From IMG/VR virus record IMGVR_UViG_3300035212_003113, positions 186,001 through 250,000 of that record: a DNA stretch of 64,000 nucleotides. One strand, written 5' to 3'. Below the pieces are notes generated by a model. It saw only the letters and a program-made list of their open reading frames with translations, had not been told where the DNA came from and ran no database searches. Each line of letters begins with the position of its first letter. Position 1 is the first letter of the stretch. Positions 42,893 through 52,266 of the stretch are shown here, piece by piece. The position numbers and the translations under genes were made by a program. Source of the stretch: a virus.

Positions 42893-43477
42893 ATGAAAAA
42901 AGATCTTTCATCGTTTGCGCGTATGTTCGAGGCGGATTCCGGCATGGATCGCCGCGACCCATTTGTTTCTGCGTGGTCAGATGCGCTCATGCAGAGCAAT
43001 TCACAGCGCAATCGCAAGTTTATTGCTACTGACGTAGACAACTGGCTGAATACCATGATGAAAGAGGCGGCGGGCGCCGATGACTCTGCCACGGTAGATG
43101 TTTGGCTTGATGGCAGCAATGACCTATTCTGCGTATCGCTAACGGATACGTCAGGCTGCTCAGAGTTCTGTGTAGCTCCGCCACGCAGTCCTAAAACGGA
43201 CAAAGAGCGCCTCATTCTTTCTGTAATCAACGGCGGACAGGATGCTTACGACGCTCTGCGCAAGACCGTTATGAAATTCAAAGCTGGCGATGCGCCAGCA
43301 GTGACTGAGTCGGACAAGCGCGAAGCAGAGATCGTCGAAGAAGAGATGTCCGATGACCAAATAGATGAGATCTCTGGTAAACTAGATAAGGCTGCTTCCC
43401 TAGTTGCTAATAATCAAGCTGCAGCATACATGATCGAATTAGCAGCCTCTCGCATCAGAGAGCTTAAGAACGGGTGA
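42893..43477 (+). CDS. Hypothetical virion-region protein
   Basis: Not recognised; 194 residues, preceded by a GAGGAG SD. It is alpha/beta in the first half, with an acidic middle and a helical C-terminus (AASLVANNQAAAYMIELA) that is a divergent form of the recurrent motif. Confidence 0.65.
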   Translation: MKKDLSSFARMFEADSGMDRRDPFVSAWSDALMQSNSQRNRKFIATDVDNWLNTMMKEAAGADDSATVDVWLDGSNDLFCVSLTDTSGCSEFCVAPPRSPKTDKERLILSVINGGQDAYDALRKTVMKFKAGDAPAVTESDKREAEIVEEEMSDDQIDEISGKLDKAASLVANNQAAAYMIELAASRIRELKNG

Positions 43478-43482
43478 AAAAT

Positions 43483-43872
43483 ATGTCTAAGTTTGTTGAT
43501 GTAGACGGCATTCTTGCCGAGGTTCAGAAGAAGATGGCCGGCCAGTCGACCATGCCGAAGAGCGTCTTCAAGCAGGACGCCGCTCGTGAAGACGTTGATG
43601 TTCAGAGCGAGCTAAACAAGCGCGCCGAGGCCTACTTCAGTAAGATCCTTGACGAAGCTCACCCGAAGTCAGTAAAGCTCGAGGGCATCGACGCAACGGT
43701 AATGACTCTAGAGGATCGCCATGCTGCGGCCATGGAGACCTTGAGCGACGCAAAGCGCAAGAAGCTTGCGGCCGTTGCTATGCAGCTAGTTCATGTTGCG
43801 AATCAGGCTGAAAAAGATGGCCTAACAAAGCAGGCCGCTGATCTTCGTATTGCTGCTCGCAAGCTAGTTTGA
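43483..43872 (+). CDS. Small helical protein with recurrent motif
   Basis: 129 residues from ATG 43483 (GGTGA five bases upstream; GTG 43474 is an alternative overlapping the previous stop). The C-terminal 35 residues (VAMQLVHVANQAEKDGLTKQ, then AADLRIAA) are the recurrent helical motif. Codon bias suggests good expression. Likely a virion protein. Confidence 0.68.
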   Translation: MSKFVDVDGILAEVQKKMAGQSTMPKSVFKQDAAREDVDVQSELNKRAEAYFSKILDEAHPKSVKLEGIDATVMTLEDRHAAAMETLSDAKRKKLAAVAMQLVHVANQAEKDGLTKQAADLRIAARKLV

Positions 43873-43884
43873 AGTGGTTTTTCA

Positions 43885-44826
43885 ATGAGTACCAAGAAAC
43901 AAAAAATAGGCGAGATATTCGCGTCGCTTCAATCAGACCTCTTGCGGCTCAATGAGGTAGCAGCCTCTCGCTTCGTAAAGCGCGCATGGATGTTCGAAAG
44001 TGCTTATACAAATACTGCGGATGCGCTTAAGAATTTAAAGTCTGCAAAAGAGAGTGCCGAAGAAGCAGTGAAAGGCGTTCCAGTTCTCGCCAGAGAGGGC
44101 AAGATAAAAGATCCTACCGCCGTTTTACGCGACTTTCAGCTATTGAATAAGAGCATCTCTGCTCAGGTGCGTGCTTTTGAGCTCGAGCTGGAAAAGCCAC
44201 TAAGGCAGCTTGATTACTGGGCAAAGACTGGTCCATCGTTCCTGAAGCAAAAGAAGGCAGAGATAGAGAGTATGCTTGATGCTGCTAAAAAAAGTAGCGC
44301 TGCTCCAACATCTCTTGCCATATTTGATACTCCGGCGGAGGATCTCCTTGATCCGATTACAAGGGCCCTCTCGGATGCAGTTGATGAAATAGAGAATGCG
44401 CAGTCGGCCCTTGGTGATTCTGCTGATGCGGCATCTGTACCGGCAGCACAGCCCGATGCAGCAGTTGCTCCATCGCCTGATGGCGCCGCAGCCGGTGACG
44501 AGGCTTCTCAGGCGTACGACACATATATACTTGGCGGAAAGAAGGCTCTGGATGAGTTCTTTGACAAGTATAATGTAGAGCAAGACCCCAAAGATCCAAA
44601 CTTTATCAAAGAGTATTTTGATATAGTCAAGAAACACATAATTGACAGCAAACAAGTGCAGACATTGATGCTGAATGCTGACAAACAGGGCGAGGCGAGA
44701 GAGAAGCTGATTCGCATGCCCAGATTTATCGAGGCAGCCCAGAAGGCGCATAATGCAGTTGTGGATCAAATACAAATCGCCTCGAATCAAATTGATCAGG
44801 CAGACGCAACTCTTCCAGAGAGATAA
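43885..44826 (+). CDS. Helical hypothetical protein
   Basis: Not recognised; 313 residues. Two helical regions (1-130 and 210-313) are joined by an Ala/Pro/Asp-rich linker (175-205). Its coiled-coil nature suggests a structural or assembly role. It is 2 bases before the next gene. Confidence 0.65.
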   Translation: MSTKKQKIGEIFASLQSDLLRLNEVAASRFVKRAWMFESAYTNTADALKNLKSAKESAEEAVKGVPVLAREGKIKDPTAVLRDFQLLNKSISAQVRAFELELEKPLRQLDYWAKTGPSFLKQKKAEIESMLDAAKKSSAAPTSLAIFDTPAEDLLDPITRALSDAVDEIENAQSALGDSADAASVPAAQPDAAVAPSPDGAAAGDEASQAYDTYILGGKKALDEFFDKYNVEQDPKDPNFIKEYFDIVKKHIIDSKQVQTLMLNADKQGEAREKLIRMPRFIEAAQKAHNAVVDQIQIASNQIDQADATLPER

Positions 44827-44828
44827 GC

Positions 44829-45995
44829 ATGGCAAAATTCAGCACAAGTAACATTCCTCGTCCTGACGCAGCCAGCGGCACCGGAGGTCGTGCATCTGGC
44901 GGTTCGGGCAAGCCAGCCAAGACGGTTAAGCAGGACTGGGTCACGTCTCTGCAGAATAAGCTAGTGGAGCAATCCAAGAAGCTAAATGCGCCAATTGACC
45001 TTGGTCCTACTGGCGTCGATGGCGTTTATGGCAAAAAGACGCGCGGAGCCGTAGAGGTAGTCGCCAAGGCTCTAAAAATAGAGAATCCTCTTGATGCGAA
45101 TGGCCGTCCGACAAAGGAATTTAATGATAAAGTTGGACTGGGTGACAATGTCGCTGCACCAGGGACTCCTACTGCACCAGGGACTCCTGCTGCACCAGGA
45201 TCACCAGATGCGCCGGAAAAAGAAGGCGAGGCGGTTCAATTTCTCAATGATGTCGATGTAGATGGCAAGAACATAAGCATAGGTGTTCTTGAGGCCGGAC
45301 TTCCGACGACAATGACCAAAACATTAGATGCCGGAGGGCAAGAGCTTCCGCTGTCTCCAGCCGAGGCACTGTCTAGGTTTAAGATGATAAGAGACGCAAT
45401 GCTTGCCGCTGGATTTTCTGTTTCATCCGAAATGCCTAATGTTCGCAGTCTTTCGAGTTCATCAGACTATGCTCGTGCATCGGAACAACTTGAGACCGTC
45501 TGGAAAGAACTGACTTCTCATCTGGAGAGTCTTGAAAAGGCTATAGTTGCAAAAATTACAGAAAAGCGAAAGGCAATGGGTCTGTCTGCCGGCTCTACTC
45601 AGAGAGCATACAAGGCTGAGAGGAGTACGTCTCTTTTTCCGAAAGCAATAAATGCGGGGCTGATTACGGCGTACAAATGGCTAAGCGGATATCTTAAAGA
45701 GATGGAGAAGGGCGACGAGACCAACCCCCGGCCGCTTTTAGAGGTAATGAAGCGGAACACGGGCGTCGCAGTCGACCGAAACTATCCGCATGACATGTGG
45801 AACGACGAACAGGCTCGTAAGGTGGGCCAGATACTGCGATCAGCCGGAGGCTGGCTTGGAGAGAGGATTGTTCCAGCAGACACCTCTCAGTACTACAAAG
45901 GGCCGTATAGAGACGACATTGTAGATAAGGAATGGACGAATGCTTTCAAAGAGAACAGCAATGAAATCTGGAAAATAATTAGAGGCCAGAAATGA
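44829..45995 (+). CDS. Peptidoglycan-binding-domain protein
   Basis: 388 residues. Residues about 35-90 match the PG_binding_1 type module (LVEQSKKLNAP, GVDGVYGKKTRGAVEVVAKAL). A Pro-rich linker of three 6-residue repeats (APGTPT-type, DNA 45156-45209) follows, then a helical C-terminal domain (200-388) with a NYPHDMWND segment. Probably a tail or baseplate protein that contacts the cell wall. It overlaps the next gene by 4 bases. Confidence 0.65.
   Translation: MAKFSTSNIPRPDAASGTGGRASGGSGKPAKTVKQDWVTSLQNKLVEQSKKLNAPIDLGPTGVDGVYGKKTRGAVEVVAKALKIENPLDANGRPTKEFNDKVGLGDNVAAPGTPTAPGTPAAPGSPDAPEKEGEAVQFLNDVDVDGKNISIGVLEAGLPTTMTKTLDAGGQELPLSPAEALSRFKMIRDAMLAAGFSVSSEMPNVRSLSSSSDYARASEQLETVWKELTSHLESLEKAIVAKITEKRKAMGLSAGSTQRAYKAERSTSLFPKAINAGLITAYKWLSGYLKEMEKGDETNPRPLLEVMKRNTGVAVDRNYPHDMWNDEQARKVGQILRSAGGWLGERIVPADTSQYYKGPYRDDIVDKEWTNAFKENSNEIWKIIRGQK
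45156..45209 (+). repeat. Three tandem 18-bp repeats
   Basis: Three consecutive 18-base units beginning GCACCAGG encode APGTPT, APGTPA and APGSPD. They form a flexible linker in the peptidoglycan-binding protein. Confidence 0.85.
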
Positions 45996-47209
45996 GCGTA
46001 GTCAAAGACATCTTCAAGGCATACAAGGCATCCGGCTATCGCGATGTTGAATTTGACAGCATGTTGAGCTCGGCCAAGGGTGCGCTCGGCCTCTCTGAGG
46101 ACGAGGTCATAGGTATGCTTGCCGAGGCGTGGGACAGCGGTGCTCTCAAAAACCTAGAGTCGTATGCTTCGTTCGCTCCGCCGGTTGAGTCAGGCGAGAT
46201 GCTTCTTTTTAAAAAAGCAAATCCTGGGACTCCCGAATTCGACTATGTAGAGGCGCTACTCGACTCTCTTGATAGTGCGGTTGCGGCAAAAAATGCGCAA
46301 GATGTGCAGGATCTGACAAAGAAAATTGATGCAGTCGCGAAATCAAGTAACACTGAATATAAAAAGGCGCTATTTGATATAATAGAGAGCAAGAGATCGC
46401 CAACAGAGACAATTGATGACATGCCCATAATGAGGGGCATAAGTGGCGCTAGCGGGGACACATTTGATTCGATTAAAGCGATTCATGAATACGGCACTAC
46501 GAGAGGCTTTGCCGTGCCAGGCGCTGCATCGGCATATGTTCCGCGCCTAGGTTCTGTTAACGAGGTCGCCGATATAGCGAAAGAATTAAAAAAACCATCG
46601 CCAGATCCGAGGGCAATAGAAAGATTTAAAAACATATCCGAGGCGAAGGTTGGTCTCTGGGGCAAAGATGCCGATGCTGCCAGGCAACTGGCTAGGGACT
46701 TTAATGAAAATGAGATGCGCGGCCTGTTAAGTAAATTGGGACTGCCCCCTGATCAAGAGATGAAGCTCCTCAATAACTTTTTGGAGAATAAGGGCTCAAG
46801 AATGACCAAGCTCTTGGAAAGAGAGAAGGGGGTTCTCGGGGCCCTTACCAAAATATTTTCCAAGAACAAAGGGGTAAGTGCTCTCGAAAAGTTTAAGGCT
46901 GGCGGCACGCTTTTGGGCGCTCCTGCACGAGCATTTTTGTGGATGCCAAAAATGTTATGGAAGCTCAAGGGTTTTCCTGTGTTAGGCCCGATTGCAGGCA
47001 TTTTAGCTGGCCTGGGTCAGACTGCGGCCGCTGGATACATTGGTCTTAAGACATTTTTTGGCGACGATGACAAGCCAGACGTATCTGCGCCTGTTGAAGC
47101 ACCCGCTGGCAATGGCTCTGTACCCGGATCAATCGCAGATCCTGCTCTCGCTGGCAACTTGCATCAAAAGATGCGCACAATTCTAAAAAGGACCTTTGGT
47201 CCCCGCTGA
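45992..47209 (+). CDS. Hypothetical virion-region protein with one membrane-like segment
   Basis: Not recognised; 405 residues. Mostly helical and charged, but residues about 320-360 form a hydrophobic Gly/Ala-rich stretch (VLGPIAGILAGLGQTAAAGY) that could insert in a membrane, followed by a short tail. Such a segment fits a protein ejected into the envelope during infection; this is inference. Confidence 0.65.
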   Translation: MSVVKDIFKAYKASGYRDVEFDSMLSSAKGALGLSEDEVIGMLAEAWDSGALKNLESYASFAPPVESGEMLLFKKANPGTPEFDYVEALLDSLDSAVAAKNAQDVQDLTKKIDAVAKSSNTEYKKALFDIIESKRSPTETIDDMPIMRGISGASGDTFDSIKAIHEYGTTRGFAVPGAASAYVPRLGSVNEVADIAKELKKPSPDPRAIERFKNISEAKVGLWGKDADAARQLARDFNENEMRGLLSKLGLPPDQEMKLLNNFLENKGSRMTKLLEREKGVLGALTKIFSKNKGVSALEKFKAGGTLLGAPARAFLWMPKMLWKLKGFPVLGPIAGILAGLGQTAAAGYIGLKTFFGDDDKPDVSAPVEAPAGNGSVPGSIADPALAGNLHQKMRTILKRTFGPR

Positions 47210-47236
47210 ACAGATTCGGTAAAATAGGAGTACGCT

Positions 47237-49045
47237 ATGTCTATCGCTGACAATATAGAAAAAGAATTTGCCAGACTGCTTCGCGAGTCCAGATCTGTTG
47301 CGCGCCATAAGCTAGTTGCCCAGGCCGCCGACAAGGAAGACGCCATAAGAGCCAAGCGCCCTCGCAAAGAGAAGAACAAGAAGAGCGTCATCGAAGAAGC
47401 TCATCCGGGCGAAGTGTTTGTTGCCGAGTCTGACGGGCTTGGTGGCCTAGCCGGAAACCCAGAGCAGGTACAACAGCAGATACTCGACGCACTGAATCGC
47501 CGTCCTTCTGCTTTTCCATATCAGGGCCTTGTGGCAAATGCCATGGCTGACTTTGAGAAGACCGCAGAAGTGCTCGAATCACACAATCTATTTAGCGAGG
47601 CCGCAGCAATCCGCAAGGTTGCCGCGGAGTGGCTATCGGTGTTAGAAAGGCGAGGGGGCTTAAAAAAAAAGGCATCAGATGGGGTTCCGGATCAAGTGAT
47701 CTCTCCTAGCGGAGAGGTGATAGAAGATTTTATCAATGTCCCTAGTGCTCGTCCAAATGCGCCCGGATCGGCAAAGACGCCTCCTTCTGCTTCTCCTCCC
47801 CCATCCGGAGCGTTCATCCCTGATGCAGAAGAGGTCCGCGGCGGTGCGGCAGCAGCTTCAGCCGAAGGGAAGGCGGCTACTCGTGTTGTTGGTCCAGTAC
47901 CAGTAGATCCATCTGCGGCCGTGGCAGATGCAAAAAAAGCTGCAGATGCTACACAGCCTCTTGCCGATGCTGGAAAAGCTGCCGCAAAGGCAAAAGGCTT
48001 CTTCTCAAAGGCACTGAAATATCTTGGCGTGGCTGGCGATGCGGCCATGATCGGCTCGTATGCCCTTGACAAGGATTGGACATCTGTAATAGGTACTGTT
48101 GGCGCGGGCGGTGTGGCCGCAGCTGCTGCCGCATTGAGTGCACCGTTGGCCGCAGCTGCAGGAGGAGTAACAGCAGCAGCAGGAATAGGCATAGGCATAT
48201 ACAGCTTGATCAATGAGACTATTCTCGGAGCTTGGCAAGAGGATCTAGAAACGGACATAAATGATGCCATTGGGGCTGTCCAGTCAGTTCTAGATGATAA
48301 TGACACGGATACTGCCCAGAGGTCTGCAGCCCAGACCATGATGAATGAGCTGCAAGCTATTGTCAAAAATATATCCGTTTTGCGCCAGGAGGCTAAGAAA
48401 GGTGAGCGGGCAAACATGAACGCAGTGGCCCAAGGGATGTCTGATATCGAAGATTCTGTGCGCGCGGCTCGCATAGCGGCAGATGATCTAAAAGGTGCGA
48501 CCGTATTTGATCTTGGGGTGCGAAAAGTCATCGCCACTCTTGATGATATAGAAGAGTCTAATCAGGAGTTCAACGAAGAACTGCAGAGCAAGGTAGATCC
48601 ATCAATGTCCAAACTTACGGATGCCATTAAGCAGATTTCTGCTGCGGCAGCAGCGAGAAAGGGCATAATAGGAGAGCTTAATATAAATGTGGGCGGCTCT
48701 TCGCCAGGCTCCTCATCATCCTCTTCGTCTCAAGGCTCTCCAGCTGTCTCCACGGATGATCCTGCTCATATCAAAGAAGTGCAGGCTGCAATAAACGACC
48801 TGCAGGCCGCAGACGCAGGATTCAGCCCAAGGCTTGCTCTAACTGGAAAGTGGGATCCGCCGACAGAAAAGGCGCTTGAGTCCTACGTTCAGCTTTGGTT
48901 AGAAGTCGACCCAGGTCTTGTCCAGGTTATAAGTGTTGAAAGCCTTAAGGACGCTGAGGGCAGCGTTATACGCGCCATGAATCGCGACTATCGCAATAAA
49001 GAGGAAGTAATCGCCTCTATCATGAGAGCTTCGACTAATAAATAG
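47237..49045 (+). CDS. Large virion-region protein with hydrophobic segments and peptidoglycan-binding-like C-terminus
   Basis: 602 residues, TAGGAG SD. The N-terminus (1-140) includes a form of the recurrent motif (MADFEKTAEVLESHNLFSEA). A Pro-rich linker leads to a very hydrophobic Ala/Gly region (about 270-335) with likely membrane-active helices, then a helical segment, a Ser-rich linker and a C-terminal domain (about 505-570) like PG_binding_1 (VQAAINDLQ, LTGKWDPPTEKAL). This make-up suits an internal or tail protein that crosses the envelope at DNA delivery. Confidence 0.65.
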   Translation: MSIADNIEKEFARLLRESRSVARHKLVAQAADKEDAIRAKRPRKEKNKKSVIEEAHPGEVFVAESDGLGGLAGNPEQVQQQILDALNRRPSAFPYQGLVANAMADFEKTAEVLESHNLFSEAAAIRKVAAEWLSVLERRGGLKKKASDGVPDQVISPSGEVIEDFINVPSARPNAPGSAKTPPSASPPPSGAFIPDAEEVRGGAAAASAEGKAATRVVGPVPVDPSAAVADAKKAADATQPLADAGKAAAKAKGFFSKALKYLGVAGDAAMIGSYALDKDWTSVIGTVGAGGVAAAAAALSAPLAAAAGGVTAAAGIGIGIYSLINETILGAWQEDLETDINDAIGAVQSVLDDNDTDTAQRSAAQTMMNELQAIVKNISVLRQEAKKGERANMNAVAQGMSDIEDSVRAARIAADDLKGATVFDLGVRKVIATLDDIEESNQEFNEELQSKVDPSMSKLTDAIKQISAAAAARKGIIGELNINVGGSSPGSSSSSSSQGSPAVSTDDPAHIKEVQAAINDLQAADAGFSPRLALTGKWDPPTEKALESYVQLWLEVDPGLVQVISVESLKDAEGSVIRAMNRDYRNKEEVIASIMRASTNK

Positions 49046-49116
49046 TGTAATAACTGATGTTTTAGAGGTCGAGACGCGGTCTGGCCACTTTAAACGAAAT
49101 AAGTGAGGTAATTAAA

Positions 49117-49767
49117 ATGGCTCTATATCCTGTTCAGCCCGGCATCCAACCACTAGGTCTTTTCGACGTTCTCGACACCGAGCTCGCCACCATCAAGGGC
49201 GGCGAGGTTATGACCCTCGGTTCAGCTGCTACCACCAACTCAGGCACGGAGACCGCTGCTCCCGACGTTCTCGACGGCTACACCTTCGAGGCGACCGCCA
49301 GCCGTCCAGTTGCTCAGAAGGCTTCGCTCGCAGCGAACGCTTTCGTTGCTCTCGCCGATGAGGGCACTGGTCCCGACTACTTCACCATGCTCGGCACGGT
49401 AGTAGGCGGCAAGACCGGTCTCGTTGTCAGCGGCGGCGCCGTCCTCGGCCCACACACCTCGACCGCTTCGGGCAAGGTCACCCTATGGGACAAGCCCGGT
49501 CTCTACGAGGTTACCCTCGATGCAGTAGCTTCGGACTTCGCCAGCACGGCTCTCGTTCCTGGTAAAGTTCTCGGCTTCACCGCCGCGGGCTTGCTGCAGC
49601 GTAACGGCGGCGTCGGCGCTCTCGCCGACAGCGGCTGCGCAGTATTCGTCGAGTTCTCGCAGTCGTCCAGCCTCGTCACCACGCCAGCTCGTCTGGTCGG
49701 CGGTGCGAATGCTCCTGACCGCGTCAAGATCATGTTCCTCGGCGCTGCTGGCAAGGCTCTGACCTGA
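49117..49767 (+). CDS. Abundant virion structural protein
   Basis: 216 residues, predicted all-beta. Coding bias is extreme toward C-ending codons (CTC, TTC, ACC), as in the major capsid gene, showing very high expression. It has its own leader with a GTGAGG SD and its own double-hairpin 3' end. The KVTLWDKPGLYEVTL segment resembles one in the 42178 product. Candidate roles are decoration protein or tail tube; the sequence does not decide. Confidence 0.7.
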   Translation: MALYPVQPGIQPLGLFDVLDTELATIKGGEVMTLGSAATTNSGTETAAPDVLDGYTFEATASRPVAQKASLAANAFVALADEGTGPDYFTMLGTVVGGKTGLVVSGGAVLGPHTSTASGKVTLWDKPGLYEVTLDAVASDFASTALVPGKVLGFTAAGLLQRNGGVGALADSGCAVFVEFSQSSSLVTTPARLVGGANAPDRVKIMFLGAAGKALT

Positions 49768-49770
49768 TAT

Positions 49771-49785
49771 ATACCTAAAAGGTAT
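49771..49785 (+). other. AT-rich hairpin after stop codon
   Basis: Six-base stem ATACCT / AGGTAT with AAA loop, 3 bases after the stop, preceding a GC-rich terminator. Confidence 0.7.
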
Positions 49786-49792
49786 GGGATTT

Positions 49793-49820
49793 GGGCCGCT
49801 AAATGCGGCCCTTTTCTTTT
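49793..49820 (+). terminator. Intrinsic terminator
   Basis: GGGCCGC / GCGGCCC stem with five-base loop and TTTTCTTTT tail. Confidence 0.9.
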
Positions 49821-49907
49821 GCTATTAATCCGCCCAGATAGTTGTATCAAGGGTGGCCACCTATTGTAAAATAAAAAGGTTCTGCCATTGGAATTACGGA
49901 GTAAGCG

Positions 49908-51917
49908 ATGCCATATGTTTGTGATGTTCGTAGAGATAACAAGTTAACGGTCATAGAGGTAGATGGGCGTCTGTATATCGAAAGTCAAGAGTACACCCCA
50001 ACAAATCTTGCTCCAATTGCTTTTTCACAGGGCCCTACTACGTGGCCCCCCGCTGCATCGAGTGCCTCTGGTAGATTTCCTGCTCAACAGCTATCCCTTT
50101 CACGAGTATATTCTCGCGGCTACACCGGTCTTTACCCATTTACTGATACAGATGGCGAGGCCTATGACACAACTCGTACGATGTGCGGACTGAGCGTACT
50201 TGGTCCAGTTGTCTATTCTTCGGCTTACGAGAGGTTCTATTGCTGGGGCAATAGCTCGTCTGCAAACAACGCCGTATCGTCATTTGACGATTCATTTAGA
50301 ATGGTTTCTGGTAGCCTTGGGACAATAGGTGGCACTTATTCTGTTTATGGCTTCTTTTTGCCTTCACAGAATAACAGATGGTTTGCCATAGCGCCTCATG
50401 GGCCAGGAATCGGAGCTGATGGAACTAGCGCTCTGACTGCAGCCACGGTAGGGTCTTTGCTGGAAAGCGGCGTAGTGTCTACCAATTCAGCATCGAGCTG
50501 GTGGCATCAGCTACATGTTCCCTACCTCGGTACCGATTGGCTGGTATCAGTTCTATCTCCTTGGCAGAATGGATTTAGTTCCGTGGTAGCATATAACGAC
50601 GTTAGAATTGCTTATTATAATCGCAATACAGGGGCTGGTACTGACCTCGGTATATGGCTGGACGTTGCCACTACGTTTCTGCCGAGTGCCGGGCTGTCCG
50701 CATTCTCAACGCTCGGGTGCTCTCCCAGTAATCACATAAGGACGAGCACTGATGAAGTTTATTTCTATTTCCCTATTCTTAGTAGTACCAATGAGACAAC
50801 AACTGGTCTTCCTGGCTTTAAGGTAGCCATCGGCACGATCAGCGGGTTAAATTCCACCCCTACTCGTACGCCGATCAGTACTGCCTATACAATAAGTGCA
50901 GTCGATACCGTAGCCAATACCATTACGACAAGTGCGGATGCTCCGAACTTTTCAGTTGTGCGCTTTACTGCAACAGGAGTAGGAGCGGCTGTTCCGCCGC
51001 CACTTGAGACTGGGCGCGACTACTGGACGATCAGACAGTCGGCCAATATAAGCAAGATCGCAACGACCTATCAAAATGCGGTCGATGGCTACTCTGTAGA
51101 TCTTACTGGTGCTGGCGCCGGAACTCGCGTGGCCACTGCATTTGAATTCCTGACGCTAGATGTCAATTCGATTTCATCAGGTGGAGCTGCAGTCACAAAC
51201 AGGAACGCAATTCCAGGCACTATTACTCGTATGTGGGTATTCGAGGATGCCGGCATCAAATACCTATGCATGGGCGTCTCTGAAGGCGGCACCCGAGCGA
51301 CGCTTAACTCCAGCGTCATGAATCTTTATTTGTGGCGTCTAGATAGCAAGCGCCAGGCAACATTCCTGCAGAAGGTCACGGCAGGCAGCGCTGGTCGCGT
51401 AAGAAGCTTCTTTACGCTTGATGAGGCGCAGAAGCGGATAGCCATGATTTACGATGATCGCATAATGTTCTACCAGTGGAACCCATCTACAAACTGGACC
51501 TTTCAGTCAACACAGGATGTGCAGGTGCAGGACGTAGGTGTGGATACGCTTGGTCGCACATGGGTAACAAACCGCGGAACATATGCTGGTCCAATGGCAG
51601 GTATTCCGGCTAACCAGCAGCAACTGTATGTGTTTGAGCCATCTGGCGCTGCGGCAAACATAGTGGTTTCATTTGCGCAGAATGCTTATACGTACAGCGG
51701 GACCCCTGTTGCCTCAAATATAATCGTAAATGCCTATGACACAACTGGCGCCCGCGTCGCACTTGGCGTAACGCTTACTCGCGACTCTACGAATTTCTCA
51801 TTTACTGCCGACGCACCGTCAGCATCAGTAGTTACGAGTACTTCGGCCGATACTCTTGTGCCGATCTCTATATTCTCTACCGGATTGCTTTCCGTACTTG
51901 CTGTGCCAGGAACATGA
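49908..51917 (+). CDS. Large beta-rich virion protein, possible fibre or adhesin
   Basis: 669 residues, ACGGAG SD. Beta-rich throughout, with many Ser/Thr/Gly and aromatic residues and irregular repeats suggestive of a propeller or beta-solenoid. Its C-terminal 90 residues look like an Ig-type fold (NIVVSFAQNAYTYSGTPVAS). No family recognised; a surface-exposed tail protein is likely. It overlaps the next gene by 4 bases. Confidence 0.65.
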   Translation: MPYVCDVRRDNKLTVIEVDGRLYIESQEYTPTNLAPIAFSQGPTTWPPAASSASGRFPAQQLSLSRVYSRGYTGLYPFTDTDGEAYDTTRTMCGLSVLGPVVYSSAYERFYCWGNSSSANNAVSSFDDSFRMVSGSLGTIGGTYSVYGFFLPSQNNRWFAIAPHGPGIGADGTSALTAATVGSLLESGVVSTNSASSWWHQLHVPYLGTDWLVSVLSPWQNGFSSVVAYNDVRIAYYNRNTGAGTDLGIWLDVATTFLPSAGLSAFSTLGCSPSNHIRTSTDEVYFYFPILSSTNETTTGLPGFKVAIGTISGLNSTPTRTPISTAYTISAVDTVANTITTSADAPNFSVVRFTATGVGAAVPPPLETGRDYWTIRQSANISKIATTYQNAVDGYSVDLTGAGAGTRVATAFEFLTLDVNSISSGGAAVTNRNAIPGTITRMWVFEDAGIKYLCMGVSEGGTRATLNSSVMNLYLWRLDSKRQATFLQKVTAGSAGRVRSFFTLDEAQKRIAMIYDDRIMFYQWNPSTNWTFQSTQDVQVQDVGVDTLGRTWVTNRGTYAGPMAGIPANQQQLYVFEPSGAAANIVVSFAQNAYTYSGTPVASNIIVNAYDTTGARVALGVTLTRDSTNFSFTADAPSASVVTSTSADTLVPISIFSTGLLSVLAVPGT

Positions 51918-52264
51918 CGGACTACTATCTTAATACAACGAGCGGTACCGCTACGTCTGCAGTGCGGGCCGCCTCTTATGTCAGGCAAGAGATTCCATTT
52001 GTCCCTCTGCCTGACCAGGTGTCTGCGTCATCGAATGTCTCGTGGGGGTCGGTGGCCGTTGCCATTGCCTTTTCTTTTCAGGCCAGTGACCTACCTCCTG
52101 CAATTTATCCAGAGTCCGCGACAGCGTCTGCCGTATCATCCAGCGGACTGTTTTTTGGAGCGAATCTTGCGCCAGTAGCGGCATCGGCAATTGTATTACA
52201 GACCGACACTCCGGAGCCACCTCCTTCTGGTGGTGGAGCTGGGTTGCGTTTTTATTGGGGTTGA
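51914..52264 (+). CDS. Small Ser/Ala-rich hypothetical protein
   Basis: 116 residues, beta-rich, ending in a Pro/Gly-rich linker and LRFYWG. Coupled to the large beta-rich protein upstream by a 4-base overlap, so it may be its partner or tip. Not recognised. Confidence 0.65.
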   Translation: MTDYYLNTTSGTATSAVRAASYVRQEIPFVPLPDQVSASSNVSWGSVAVAIAFSFQASDLPPAIYPESATASAVSSSGLFFGANLAPVAASAIVLQTDTPEPPPSGGGAGLRFYWG

Positions 52265-52266
52265 AT

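Noticed and set aside
47692-48537. 281-codon minus-strand frame
   Set aside because: Translation is Ala/Ser/Arg-rich without domain features and lies fully opposite the virion protein at 47237-49045, which has a strong SD and recognisable domains.
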